Source: CAVUCH01 sp963739995
GTDB lineage: Bacteria; Acidobacteriota; Vicinamibacteria; Vicinamibacterales; JAENWD01
Reading direction: 5' to 3'
Length of the DNA stretch: 64,000 bases
Assembly (NCBI GenBank): GCA_963739995.1
Contig: CAVUCH010000018.1
Location: 308,643-372,642, forward strand
Shown here: piece by piece, positions 26,660 to 34,470 of the stretch
Layout of the letters: each line of letters starts with the position of its first letter
How positions within the stretch are numbered: the first letter of the stretch is position 1
Translations under genes and position numbers: made by a program
Notes under the pieces: generated by a model
What the model was told of the DNA's origin: nothing
What the model saw: only the letters and a program-made list of their open reading frames with translations
Database searches by the model: none

Positions 26660-28219
26660 TCAGATCGCAGCGGTCTGTCCGGAGGGTGTCTGGCCCAGCC
26701 TGCACTCGGCGTCGAGCACCTCGATCACGCGGCCATAGAGCCCCTCCACCTCCTCCACGTCATTTCCAATCACGGTCAAGCCCAGCTTCCCGAACTCCGA
26801 GACAGCGCCGATCATGTGGAAGAGCACGCCCGATTCGGTGCGGTGGCTGAAGTGCAGCCCGTTGATCGACATGATGTCGAACAGATCGTCGGGCAGAATG
26901 CCCCGGTAACACTTCGAGCGGAGATTGTCGGTCGCGCGGTACGACTTCGGCCGGCCGCTCAGCGAGAGGAACTCGCCCGACTTGGTGTCGAGCTCGCCTC
27001 CGGTGAGAAAGCGGAGCGCCAGAAACGGGTGGGTCGTGCCAAGCACGCGCAGGTTGATTTCGAGCGCGGTGATGCGCCAGTCCGTCTCACCGGCATTGCG
27101 CCAGGCCAGGAAATCCACCCCGTAGCGGCTGACCACGTCGTGCCGCGCCAGGACCTCGCCCACGCGGCGGCCCGCCTCGCGGATCTGGTCGCGGTATTCG
27201 CCGGCCGCGGGAAAGCGGCAGCCCAAGTAGATCTGTCCGGACTCGCCGCCCAGGATCTGGTCGTGCGTCGAGATTTCCTGGACCTGCCCCGTCGGACTCG
27301 TGCGGAGCTGCGCACTCGGCGACGTCTTCTCGTCGGCCTCGATGAACTCCTCGACGACGCCGCCCATCCGATCGAGTTTGTTGAAGTACTGGTCGGGAGA
27401 CTCGGTCGGCACCGGCATCTGCGCCAAGTCGACGGCCCGGGCCAGTTCCCCCGGGTCGGTGCGGTGCGGGTAGGACACGACCGCATTGCCCTCGCCCGAG
27501 AAGCTGTCGTTCAACTTGATGACCGCCCGGCGGATGCCGGGGCGCTGCGCCCTCAGCTCCGTCAGCGCGTGCACGACGTCGTCGCGCGTATTGAGGTCTT
27601 CGAAACCCGCGGGCAGGTCCACGCCCGCCTCGCGAAACACGCGCCGGCTACCCGATTTGGTGCCGTACTCCGACAACGCCGGATCCAGGCCGTTCAGCGG
27701 GATCCCGAGCAGCACCGACAGCCGCCGCTCGAGCGGCGTCGAGTTGAACACCGTGAGGTACGAATGCTCACGGTCGTGAATCGCGTAGCGGATGCGCTGC
27801 AACAGCCGCGGCCGCTCCAGGATCTTCTGCGTCAGCGGGCGTGACGATCCATCGTACGTGCAGAGCATCGTGAGCCGCGCGCGCGCGTGGCTCGCGGGTA
27901 CGCCGGCGAGCAGGTGCAGGTAGTAGTCGAGGGTGAGCGGGTGCACCGGCTGCGAGGTGACGTACACCACGTGAGCACGCGGGTTCCGCAGCCTGATCAG
28001 CAGGAACAGCAACCGCTCCTCGTAATACGAGGCCCCGGCGAGCTTCGTCAGCTCCTCGGCATCGAGCGTCAGCGAGGGCACGACCACGGAGGTGCTCGGC
28101 TGATCCTCGTTCGCGGTGAGCATGCCCCACACCGAGGCCAGCTTCGGCTTGAGCCGCTGAAACTCCTCCAGTTCGCGCTCGGGCGTCAGGTCACAGTCGA
28201 ACGGCGGCTTCGGCAGCAC
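26660..28219 (-). CDS. PGM1-like peptide ligase (ATP-grasp)
   Basis: A 519-residue protein. The N-terminal half (to about 215) is a pre-ATP-grasp domain. The ATP-grasp core (about 215-400) has AVIKLNDSFSGEGNAVV for the ATP-binding lysine and loop and ALEINLRVLGTTHPFLA for the metal ligands. The C-terminus (about 415-510) matches the domain of the peptide ligase PGM1 (GLHFSHRTESGVLFHMIGAL/VSEFGKLG pattern). PGM1 joins a guanidino-amino acid to peptides in pheganomycin synthesis. The substrate here is unknown. GTG at 28219 is chosen because GGGAGG sits upstream and the preceding gene ends at 28225. The open frame upstream is a shadow. It is the last gene of the ligase operon. Confidence 0.8.
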   Translation of the reverse strand: MLPKPPFDCDLTPERELEEFQRLKPKLASVWGMLTANEDQPSTSVVVPSLTLDAEELTKLAGASYYEERLLFLLIRLRNPRAHVVYVTSQPVHPLTLDYYLHLLAGVPASHARARLTMLCTYDGSSRPLTQKILERPRLLQRIRYAIHDREHSYLTVFNSTPLERRLSVLLGIPLNGLDPALSEYGTKSGSRRVFREAGVDLPAGFEDLNTRDDVVHALTELRAQRPGIRRAVIKLNDSFSGEGNAVVSYPHRTDPGELARAVDLAQMPVPTESPDQYFNKLDRMGGVVEEFIEADEKTSPSAQLRTSPTGQVQEISTHDQILGGESGQIYLGCRFPAAGEYRDQIREAGRRVGEVLARHDVVSRYGVDFLAWRNAGETDWRITALEINLRVLGTTHPFLALRFLTGGELDTKSGEFLSLSGRPKSYRATDNLRSKCYRGILPDDLFDIMSINGLHFSHRTESGVLFHMIGAVSEFGKLGLTVIGNDVEEVEGLYGRVIEVLDAECRLGQTPSGQTAAI

Positions 28220-28224
28220 GGCGG

Positions 28225-29382
28225 CTAGCCTCCCTCGGCCTCTTGCACCTGATCGGCGGACGCGCGGAACAGGACCGGCATGCGATCGGGATCGATGAAG
28301 AGCGTGCGCCCGAGCTGCCGGGCCCGCCGGAGGGCCTCCTGGTGCAGGTAGTGGCGCAGGGGCGCCAGGAACGTGTAACTCGACGTCACGTGCAGCGCGC
28401 GATCGCCGTGATCGTGGATGTCTTCGGTGAGCGCGGCGACGCGCTCCTCGTACCATTCGGGCGTGACCTCCCCGCGCTCCATGCGCTTGCGAAGGATAGT
28501 CAGCTGCCGCGGGCGATTGACGATCTCGGGGTGATGGTTGACGCCGAATATGCGGGGCATCACACCGGCCCGGTCACGCGCCACCTCCATCATCGTCAGC
28601 GCATTGCCGGCGGGCCCTCCGACCACGAGCGCCTCGTACGCAATGGCGGTGATCCCGTCCGGCAGCGGCTCGACGAGCGGAATGAGGTCGTAGAGGCGAC
28701 TGTCGAGAATGCGCAACCGCCGGCGCTCGGGCAACTCGCGCGCGAAGAGGCCGAACCACGGATGATCGGCGGCTGCCGGCGTCAGCACGTTCTCGAGGAT
28801 TCCGGTGCTCTTGCCGCCCTTCTCGGGTCCCCGCAACACCGCGTCGGCTACGCCCAGCCACCGACACATCACCCCGAACGTGTGGCAGACCGCCAGCAGC
28901 ACCGCGTCATCGTCCGCGCGAATGCGGTCGAACAGGCGGAACAGCGGCGCCTCCCAGGAAGGGTCTTCGCGGATCCCCTGGGAGCCTGGGGACACGCCGT
29001 CGTTCTTCGCCGGATCCAGATGGCCCGGCCCGCCGGTGCCCACATAGATCACGTGACGGCCACCGGGCGGCTCGGGGATTCGGCCGCCCCGGCGAACGTC
29101 GTAGGACAGGACGCGGAAGCGCAGGCCGGCCGCTGCCAGATCGGATTGCAGGTCGCAGACGGCATTCTGCACCCCGTGCACGATGGCCTCGTGTCCGAGG
29201 TTGGGCCAGCCGTGGTGCATGTCGAGCACCGCGATGTCGATGACGTCCGGATCGGCAGGCGGCAGGTCGCCGTCGCGCTCGACGCGCGCGTACGCGCACC
29301 CGCCGTGCTCCGCAGTCGACGGACAGTCGGTCAGGCAGATGTCGCGCCCGTACTTCACGCGATGCTGGCAGTCGAAGGGCAT
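28225..29382 (-). CDS. Class I glutamine amidotransferase-like protein
   Basis: A 385-residue protein. A cysteine-rich N-terminus (C5, C16, C20, C28) precedes a GATase-1-like domain. Visible active-site elements are the nucleophile elbow LLAVCHTFGV (cysteine near residue 162) and the His-Glu pair in VNHHPEI (near residue 290). A complete triad is plausible, so it may supply ammonia from glutamine or hydrolyse a gamma-glutamyl amide. The cysteine cluster could bind metal. GGGAGG precedes the ATG at 8 nt. It starts 3 bp after the circularly permuted ATP-grasp gene and precedes the PGM1-like gene, so all are co-transcribed. Confidence 0.78.
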   Translation of the reverse strand: MPFDCQHRVKYGRDICLTDCPSTAEHGGCAYARVERDGDLPPADPDVIDIAVLDMHHGWPNLGHEAIVHGVQNAVCDLQSDLAAAGLRFRVLSYDVRRGGRIPEPPGGRHVIYVGTGGPGHLDPAKNDGVSPGSQGIREDPSWEAPLFRLFDRIRADDDAVLLAVCHTFGVMCRWLGVADAVLRGPEKGGKSTGILENVLTPAAADHPWFGLFARELPERRRLRILDSRLYDLIPLVEPLPDGITAIAYEALVVGGPAGNALTMMEVARDRAGVMPRIFGVNHHPEIVNRPRQLTILRKRMERGEVTPEWYEERVAALTEDIHDHGDRALHVTSSYTFLAPLRHYLHQEALRRARQLGRTLFIDPDRMPVLFRASADQVQEAEGG

Positions 29383-29385
29383 GAG

Positions 29386-30753
29386 TCAGCCCTCCCGGCG
29401 CTCGATCACGAAGGCAGGAATCTGGCCCCCTCCGGACGTCACGTTCGCGAGCCCGGTGCTGCTCAGCCGTGTGAGGAATCCGGCGACGCGGCCCCGGAAG
29501 ATGTAGGGCGCGAGGTCCACGAGCATGTCGCGCATCACGACCGCGTGCGGCGTGTCCACCATCGGGAACACCTGGCGGCTCACCGGGATGCGCCGTTGCG
29601 CCACCCACGTGGCGGAACCGCTCGCGACGGCCTGGTCAATTGCGGCCGTCCACTCGCGATCACCCGTCTCCCACCCGAGGACGACCCCTGCCCCGCCGAA
29701 CTCGTCGTTCGGTTTGATGACGAACTCATCGCGATGGCGGCGCAAGTGCTCGAGCAGATCGACCACATGACCGTCGATGGTCGTCCGGCTCGGCGCAACC
29801 AGCCGCGTGAACGGCACGTGCGCCCGAATCATGGCCTGTTCGTCGCTCGTGAACAGGTCCTGATGCGCGTCGTCGGTGAGTACCGCAAAGAAGGCCTTTT
29901 TGTGCGGAATCTTGCAACGAAAGGTGTTGGCGACGCAGACCGTGCGTTCGGCGTACGCCCGCAAGAGGGCCGCGCAGTCGTCCCTCCGCGCGAGGATGTC
30001 GTTGATCAGCACGCGCCTGTAGACGAGGTCGATGACGCGCCCTCCCGCAATCAGCCGGCCATTCTCGTACGTGAGCTCACGCGGATCCGCCACTACCGTC
30101 GGCAGCCCGCGGCATTCCAGGCGGTTCTGCAGAATCTCGAACTCGCTCCAGGTCGGCACGCCCCTGAAGTCGACAATGAGGACGGTGGGCGGGCTCGCGG
30201 TGCCGCCCCACTCGCGGTAGCTGGCGAGCAGGGCATCAATGATGGCATCGCCGAGGTGAAAGTACTGGGCGTCGAACTGCTCGCGGAATTGCGCCATCAC
30301 TGGCAGGTCGCTGAATATGCGGGCGAGCGTCTCTGTGTACCCGAGACCGGCGGGCGATTCAGCGTTGTACTCGGCAAACCAGAGATCGCGTGGAAGGAGG
30401 AATCCGTCGAGCCGTGACGCGGTGCTGGCGCACGCGTAGCCCGGCTCGATCGCGACGAGCTCCCGCTCCGCCTCGGTCAATCCCACCGCGTCGAGAATCG
30501 AGGCGTCGGCCAGGGCCGCCTGCACCACGCGTTCGCCAATTGCGGCGATCCCTTCTGCCACGCGGGTAATGCGGCTGACGTCCTCGCGCGAGAGGAAGAG
30601 CGGCCGGAGGAACGGGCAATGCACGCGGCCACCGAACGTCAGTTTTGCCGCGCGCAGCCGCGTCGACAGCTCGGCCCAGAACGGCTCCGCGAGCTCGACG
30701 TCCGGCCGGAGCAGAGCGTTCCAGGCGTCGGCTGGCGAGACAGGGACGATCAG
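29386..30753 (-). CDS. Circularly permuted ATP-grasp-type ligase, apparent CTG start
   Basis: About 455 residues. The C-terminal half contains VIKPNDEFGGAGVVLGW and RDMLVDLAPYIFRG, and ends GFLTRLSSTGLANVTSGGG, features of circularly permuted ATP-grasps (glutathionylspermidine-synthase/COG2308 relatives) that form amide bonds. An obvious GTG at 30624 would drop about 43 well-formed residues (WNALLRPDVELAEPFWAELS and others). In that frame a CTG at 30753 lies 6 nt after a perfect AGGAGG (30760-30765). I therefore place the start there. No ATG, GTG or TTG is available upstream of it. Ligase assignment is likely; the substrate is unknown. Confidence 0.72.
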   Translation of the reverse strand: MIVPVSPADAWNALLRPDVELAEPFWAELSTRLRAAKLTFGGRVHCPFLRPLFLSREDVSRITRVAEGIAAIGERVVQAALADASILDAVGLTEAERELVAIEPGYACASTASRLDGFLLPRDLWFAEYNAESPAGLGYTETLARIFSDLPVMAQFREQFDAQYFHLGDAIIDALLASYREWGGTASPPTVLIVDFRGVPTWSEFEILQNRLECRGLPTVVADPRELTYENGRLIAGGRVIDLVYRRVLINDILARRDDCAALLRAYAERTVCVANTFRCKIPHKKAFFAVLTDDAHQDLFTSDEQAMIRAHVPFTRLVAPSRTTIDGHVVDLLEHLRRHRDEFVIKPNDEFGGAGVVLGWETGDREWTAAIDQAVASGSATWVAQRRIPVSRQVFPMVDTPHAVVMRDMLVDLAPYIFRGRVAGFLTRLSSTGLANVTSGGGQIPAFVIERREG

Positions 30754-30754
30754 G

Positions 30755-31742
30755 CTACACCTCCTCGACGGTGCGCACGGGACGCGGCGCGCCGATGAAG
30801 CCGCCCGCCGTCCCCATGCCGAGCATCTCCTCCCATCGCGGCCACGGTGTCGTGGGCTGGGGATTCAGCGCGCGGTCGATCACGAGACGCGCCATCTTCT
30901 CCACGACGATCTCGAAGTAGAACGGCGTGATGCGATCGCGCTCGAAGTCGCAGGCGGGGTTGAGGAAGTCGATCGCGTACGGCACGCCGTCCTTGATGGC
31001 GAACTCGATCGTGTTCATCTCGTACCCGAGCGCGAGATTGATCGTCCGGGCGTCGCGCACGACGCGGGCGCCGAGTTCCGTCGTCAAGTACTCGTGCTCG
31101 ATCAGGTAGCGCCTCTCCCGGGGGGCATAGGCCACCGGGATGATGTCGGTCTTGCCGAACGTGAAGCACCGCACGTACAGCCCGAAGTCGATGAACTCCT
31201 GGAGCGTCATGCAGTACGGCGCCGTCCCGTTGTAGGCGGCCAGCAGCTCGGGCACGTCGGCCACCTTGTAGACGTGCTTCCACCCGCCACCCGAGTACGG
31301 TTTGAGAATCGCCGGCCGGCCCACGTAGTCGAGCAGCCGTTCCCAGTCGATTGGGTACTGCAGGTTGCATCAACGACTCGGACGTGAGGTCCACGTCGCT
31401 GGGATACCCCTTCTGCGGCAGCAGCACCGTTTTCGGGATCGCGATCCCGAGCTTCGCGGCAACGGCGTAGTTGAAGAACTTGTCGTCGGCGGTCCACCAG
31501 AACGGGTTGTTGATGACGTGGGTGCCCTGGAGCGCCGCGTGCTTCAGGAACCCGCGGTAGTACTCGACTTCGTGGGAGATGCGGTCCACGATGACCGCGT
31601 ATCGGGACGGCTCCAGCATGGCCGTTCCGCCGAGCGTCACCATCTCGGCGCTGACGCCATGCTCCCGGCCCAGTGTGTTCACACGGTGGATGAACGCCGG
31701 CGGAAAGCTGAACTCACGACCGCAGAGCAGTCCGATCTTCAT
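30755..31742 (-). pseudogene. RimK-like ATP-grasp ligase with a frameshift
   Basis: The protein starts MKIGLLCGREFSFPPAFIHRV (ATG at 31742) and reads well to SDVDLTSESL, then changes frame. In the -1 frame NLQYPIDWERLLDYVGRPAILKPYSGGG continues to VRTVEEV at 30755. The shift lies at 31365-31372, where one extra base (relative to an intact gene) occurs. The joined protein would be about 328 residues, with the ATP-grasp lysine loop RPAILKPYSGGGWKHVYKV and the AIDFLNPACDFERD metal-site region. Either the sequence has an error or the gene is inactive. Its position in the operon and good coding quality on both sides favour a sequencing/assembly error or a very recent mutation. Confidence 0.75.
30760..30765 (-). 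promoter_or_regulatory. Perfect Shine-Dalgarno deciding a CTG start
   Basis: AGGAGG on the minus strand sits inside the last codons of the frameshifted ATP-grasp gene and 6 nt before CTG at 30753-30751. No ATG/GTG/TTG lies at a usable distance in the ligase frame. It supports initiation at CTG (an ATC codon follows directly). Confidence 0.5.
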
Positions 31743-31896
31743 GCGACCTGTCCTCTTCGACTTCGCGGGACACTCACCCCCACCGCAGAGCGGCGCCGGG
31801 CTTCTGAACGGGCGAACAGCCGTTGCCACAGCTTTGTCGAGATGCGGCCAGCCGCGCAAGCAGGTGAGACGGCTGTGGCTGCAGCCAGCGCCTTAC

Positions 31897-33006
31897 TCAC
31901 GTCCGCATCATCACGGGACGCGTCTCGTTGACGACGTGGCGCACGACGGCCTGGAGGTCACTCGCCTGGCGATACACGGCGAGCTGACGGTCGGCGCTCG
32001 TGCCGTCGCGAAGAATCGTGTGCACGTATCCCACGTGCCGCCGGCTCCCCAGTTCGTCCACCACGTCGTCGACGAACTCGAGCAGCTCGATGGCGAGCGC
32101 GCGCATCGGCACTTCCACCTTCTTGCCGAAGTCGATGAGCATCCCGTCGATGCCCCAGCGAGCCGCGCGCCACTTGTTCTCGTCGATGAGCGCACGCCGA
32201 TACAGGCGGAAGCCCATGTTGCGGCTGTACAGCCTGTGCAGCTTGACGATGATCGCCTGCGCGAGGGCGGCGAGCGCGAGCGTTTCCTCCACCCGGGTCG
32301 GCACGTCGCAGATGCGGAACTCCAGCGTACCGAACGTCGGATGGGGCCGGATGTCCCACCAGATCTTCTTCGCGTCGTCCATGCAGTGGAGCTCGACGAG
32401 CAGGTTGACGTAGCTCTCGTACTCGCTCCATGAACCGAAGTGGTCGGGGATGCCCGTGCGGGGAAAGCGGCGAAAGATGGTGGTCCGGTAGGACTTCAGC
32501 CCCGTGTCCCGGCCCATCCAGAACGGAGAACTGGTCGACAGCGCCAGCAGGTGCGGCAGGAAGTAACGGGCCGCGTTCATCAGGTCGATGGCCGTATTGT
32601 GATCCGGCATCGCCACGTGCACGTGCATGCCGAAAATGAGGAGCGATCGCGCCAGTTGCTGCAGCTCCTCGACGATGTGCTCGTAGCGTTCCCCCGGGGA
32701 GATCACCTGGTCGACCCAGTTCGAGAACGGATGCGTGCCTGCCGCCGCCACGGCCAGGCCGGCGCGATCGGCGGCTGCACAGAGTTCGCTCCGCATACGG
32801 AGCATCTCGTGTTCCAGCTGGAGCACGTCGGCGCAGATGGGCGTGCCGACCTCGACGATGGACTGGTGCATCTCGCGCTTGATCTGGTCTCCCAGCGATG
32901 CCGACCCCGTCGCGAGTAGCTCGCTCACGTGCGATCGCAGGGCCCAGGTGGAGGGGTCCACGATCTGGAATTCTTCTTCGACGCCGATGGTGAAATGATG
33001 CGACAT
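31897..33006 (-). CDS. Carboxylate-amine ligase, GCS2/YbdK type
   Basis: A 369-residue protein with family hallmarks: FTIGVEEEFQIVDP (residues 5-18), HVHVAMPDHNTAIDLMN (about 150-166), and RPHPTFGTLEFRICDVPTR (about 245-263). The family (COG2170) relates to glutamate-cysteine ligase and joins a carboxylate to an amine using ATP. The physiological substrate is not known. ATG at 33006 fits the conserved N-terminus. The longer open frame upstream is not needed. It is the first gene of the minus-strand ligase operon, with a 154-bp gap to the frameshifted ATP-grasp, and is divergent from an esterase gene. Confidence 0.93.
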   Translation of the reverse strand: MSHHFTIGVEEEFQIVDPSTWALRSHVSELLATGSASLGDQIKREMHQSIVEVGTPICADVLQLEHEMLRMRSELCAAADRAGLAVAAAGTHPFSNWVDQVISPGERYEHIVEELQQLARSLLIFGMHVHVAMPDHNTAIDLMNAARYFLPHLLALSTSSPFWMGRDTGLKSYRTTIFRRFPRTGIPDHFGSWSEYESYVNLLVELHCMDDAKKIWWDIRPHPTFGTLEFRICDVPTRVEETLALAALAQAIIVKLHRLYSRNMGFRLYRRALIDENKWRAARWGIDGMLIDFGKKVEVPMRALAIELLEFVDDVVDELGSRRHVGYVHTILRDGTSADRQLAVYRQASDLQAVVRHVVNETRPVMMRT

Positions 33007-33122
33007 GCTGCGCAACCCCCGGTGGGCAGCCGGGTGCCAGGCCGTGCGTAAATGATACTGTGAACGGTTGATGACCTTCCCGCAACCGGATGCGGCCCGA
33101 ACCACCATCCCCAACGGTGTGG

Positions 33123-33146
33123 GCCCGGGGCCGAAGCGCCCCGGGC
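33123..33146 (+). promoter_or_regulatory. Conserved leader hairpin (loop CGAAGC), copy 2
   Basis: A perfect 9-bp stem (GCCCGGGGC with GCCCCGGGC) is closed by CGAAGC at 33132-33137. It ends 24 nt before the esterase ATG at 33171. The loop and the bases around it match copy 1 at 20171-20196, while the stem base pairs differ in part, so the paired structure is kept. A GATACT box at 33054-33059 could serve as -10 for a leader of about 105 nt. Confidence 0.55.
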
Positions 33147-33170
33147 GACAGTCCCGGTAGGCCCATCCGC

Positions 33171-33983
33171 ATGTTCGAGAGCGGCCCCGGGACGACCCCA
33201 GCGATCGGCAATGTCGTCGGACACGTACGCGTGCTGCCGAACGTCCGGAGCCCGCAGCTGCGAAACAGTCGCGACATCCAGGTCTACCTGCCGCCGTCCT
33301 ACAAGGCGAGCGGTCGCCATTACCCGGTCATCTACATGCAGGATGGCCAGAACCTGTTCGACCCCGAGCTGTCATTTGCCGGTGAATGGGGTGTGGACGA
33401 CACAATGGAGCGGCTCGCACCCGAGGGGTTCGAAGCAATCGTCGTCGCCATTCCGAACATGGGAGGGGACCGGTCACATGAGTACAGCCCGTGGGTCGAC
33501 CCGCGCGCGGGCGGCGGGAAGGGCGACGCCTATCTCGACTTCATCATCGACACGCTCAAGCCGCAGATCGATCGGCGGTTCCGCACGGAGCGCGATCGCC
33601 AGCACACGGGCATCATCGGGTCGTCGATGGGCGGACTCATCAGCTTGTACGGCTTCCTGCGCACGCCCGGCGTGTTCGGGTTCTGCGGTGCCATGAGCCC
33701 GTCACTCTGGTTCGCGAACCGCGCGATCTTCGAGTACGCCACGAGCATCGAACGGTGGTTCGGCCGGGTCTATCTCGACATCGGCTCGGAGGAGGGACAG
33801 CGTCACGTGCGCAATACGCAGGGCATGTATCGCCTGCTGCGGAAGAAGTGTCCCCATCCGCGCGATCAGATCATCTGTATCGTCGAGGAAGGAGCCCAGC
33901 ACACGGAGCAGGCCTGGGCCCAGCGGTTCGACATGGCCGTCCGGTTCCTGATGCCGAAGAAGAAGCGGGACGTGAACTGGTAA
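33171..33983 (+). CDS. Putative esterase (enterochelin esterase-like alpha/beta-hydrolase)
   Basis: A 270-residue protein with RDIQVYLPPSYKASGRHYPVIYMQDGQNLFD near the N-terminus and the nucleophile elbow IIGSSMGG (S152), both typical of the putative-esterase/Fes family. The C-terminal histidine lies in EEGAQHTEQAWAQR. No signal peptide is seen. Such hydrolases cleave ester or amide products and, beside ligase genes, may release or recycle the product. ATG at 33171 follows the conserved hairpin leader. Upstream frame extension through the hairpin is rejected. The gene is divergent from the GCS2/YbdK gene. Confidence 0.88.
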   Translation: MFESGPGTTPAIGNVVGHVRVLPNVRSPQLRNSRDIQVYLPPSYKASGRHYPVIYMQDGQNLFDPELSFAGEWGVDDTMERLAPEGFEAIVVAIPNMGGDRSHEYSPWVDPRAGGGKGDAYLDFIIDTLKPQIDRRFRTERDRQHTGIIGSSMGGLISLYGFLRTPGVFGFCGAMSPSLWFANRAIFEYATSIERWFGRVYLDIGSEEGQRHVRNTQGMYRLLRKKCPHPRDQIICIVEEGAQHTEQAWAQRFDMAVRFLMPKKKRDVNW

Positions 33984-34011
33984 AATCGCTGCTCCGGAGG
34001 AGCATCACTTC

Positions 34012-34461
34012 ATGTATCGATTTGCACCACTCGCGATTGCCTGCATGCTGGCAGCCGGCTGTGGCGAGAACGATTCGTCGGGCACTTCGCCTACGGGATC
34101 CGCGGCCGTGCTCGAGGCACTGGCGGGCACGTGGACCCTGGGCTCGTCGTCTGAGACGCTGCCGACGAGTTGCACGACCCTCGAGTACAAGGTCACACCG
34201 GGCAGCGACGGCAACTCCGGCACGGTCGCCTTCAGCGGCGTGTGCGCCGGTGCGGAAGCCAGCGGTTCGGGCCAGGCGACGGTCTCGGGGTCGAAGTTGA
34301 ACTGGTCCGCTGAAGGCACCGCAAGCCGGAACGGCCTCACCTGTCCGTTCACCTTCAGCGACGGAACGGCTGCGCTCGAAGGCAGCGGCGTACGCGTGAC
34401 GTTTGCCGGAACTGTCTGCGGGCTGCCCGTCAGCGGGTCGGAGCTGCTGCAGCGGAAGTGA
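34012..34461 (+). CDS. Small lipoprotein
   Basis: A 149-residue protein with a lipoprotein signal peptide: MYRFAPLAIACMLAAGC, with the lipobox cysteine at residue 17. The mature part is a Ser/Thr/Gly-rich, beta-type domain of about 125 residues with cysteines (SC, VC, TCP, TVC) that could form disulfides. No family is recognised. A strong GGAGGAG lies 9 nt before the ATG. It is downstream of the esterase by 28 bp on the same strand and could be part of the same transcript, so a periplasmic or outer-membrane role in the same pathway is possible. Confidence 0.75.
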   Translation: MYRFAPLAIACMLAAGCGENDSSGTSPTGSAAVLEALAGTWTLGSSSETLPTSCTTLEYKVTPGSDGNSGTVAFSGVCAGAEASGSGQATVSGSKLNWSAEGTASRNGLTCPFTFSDGTAALEGSGVRVTFAGTVCGLPVSGSELLQRK

Positions 34462-34470
34462 CCCGTCCGC

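Noticed and set aside
28243..30417. 724-residue open frame opposite the amidotransferase-like and permuted ATP-grasp genes
   Set aside because: Antisense shadow over two well-supported genes. It is rich in His, Arg and Ala and has no domain.
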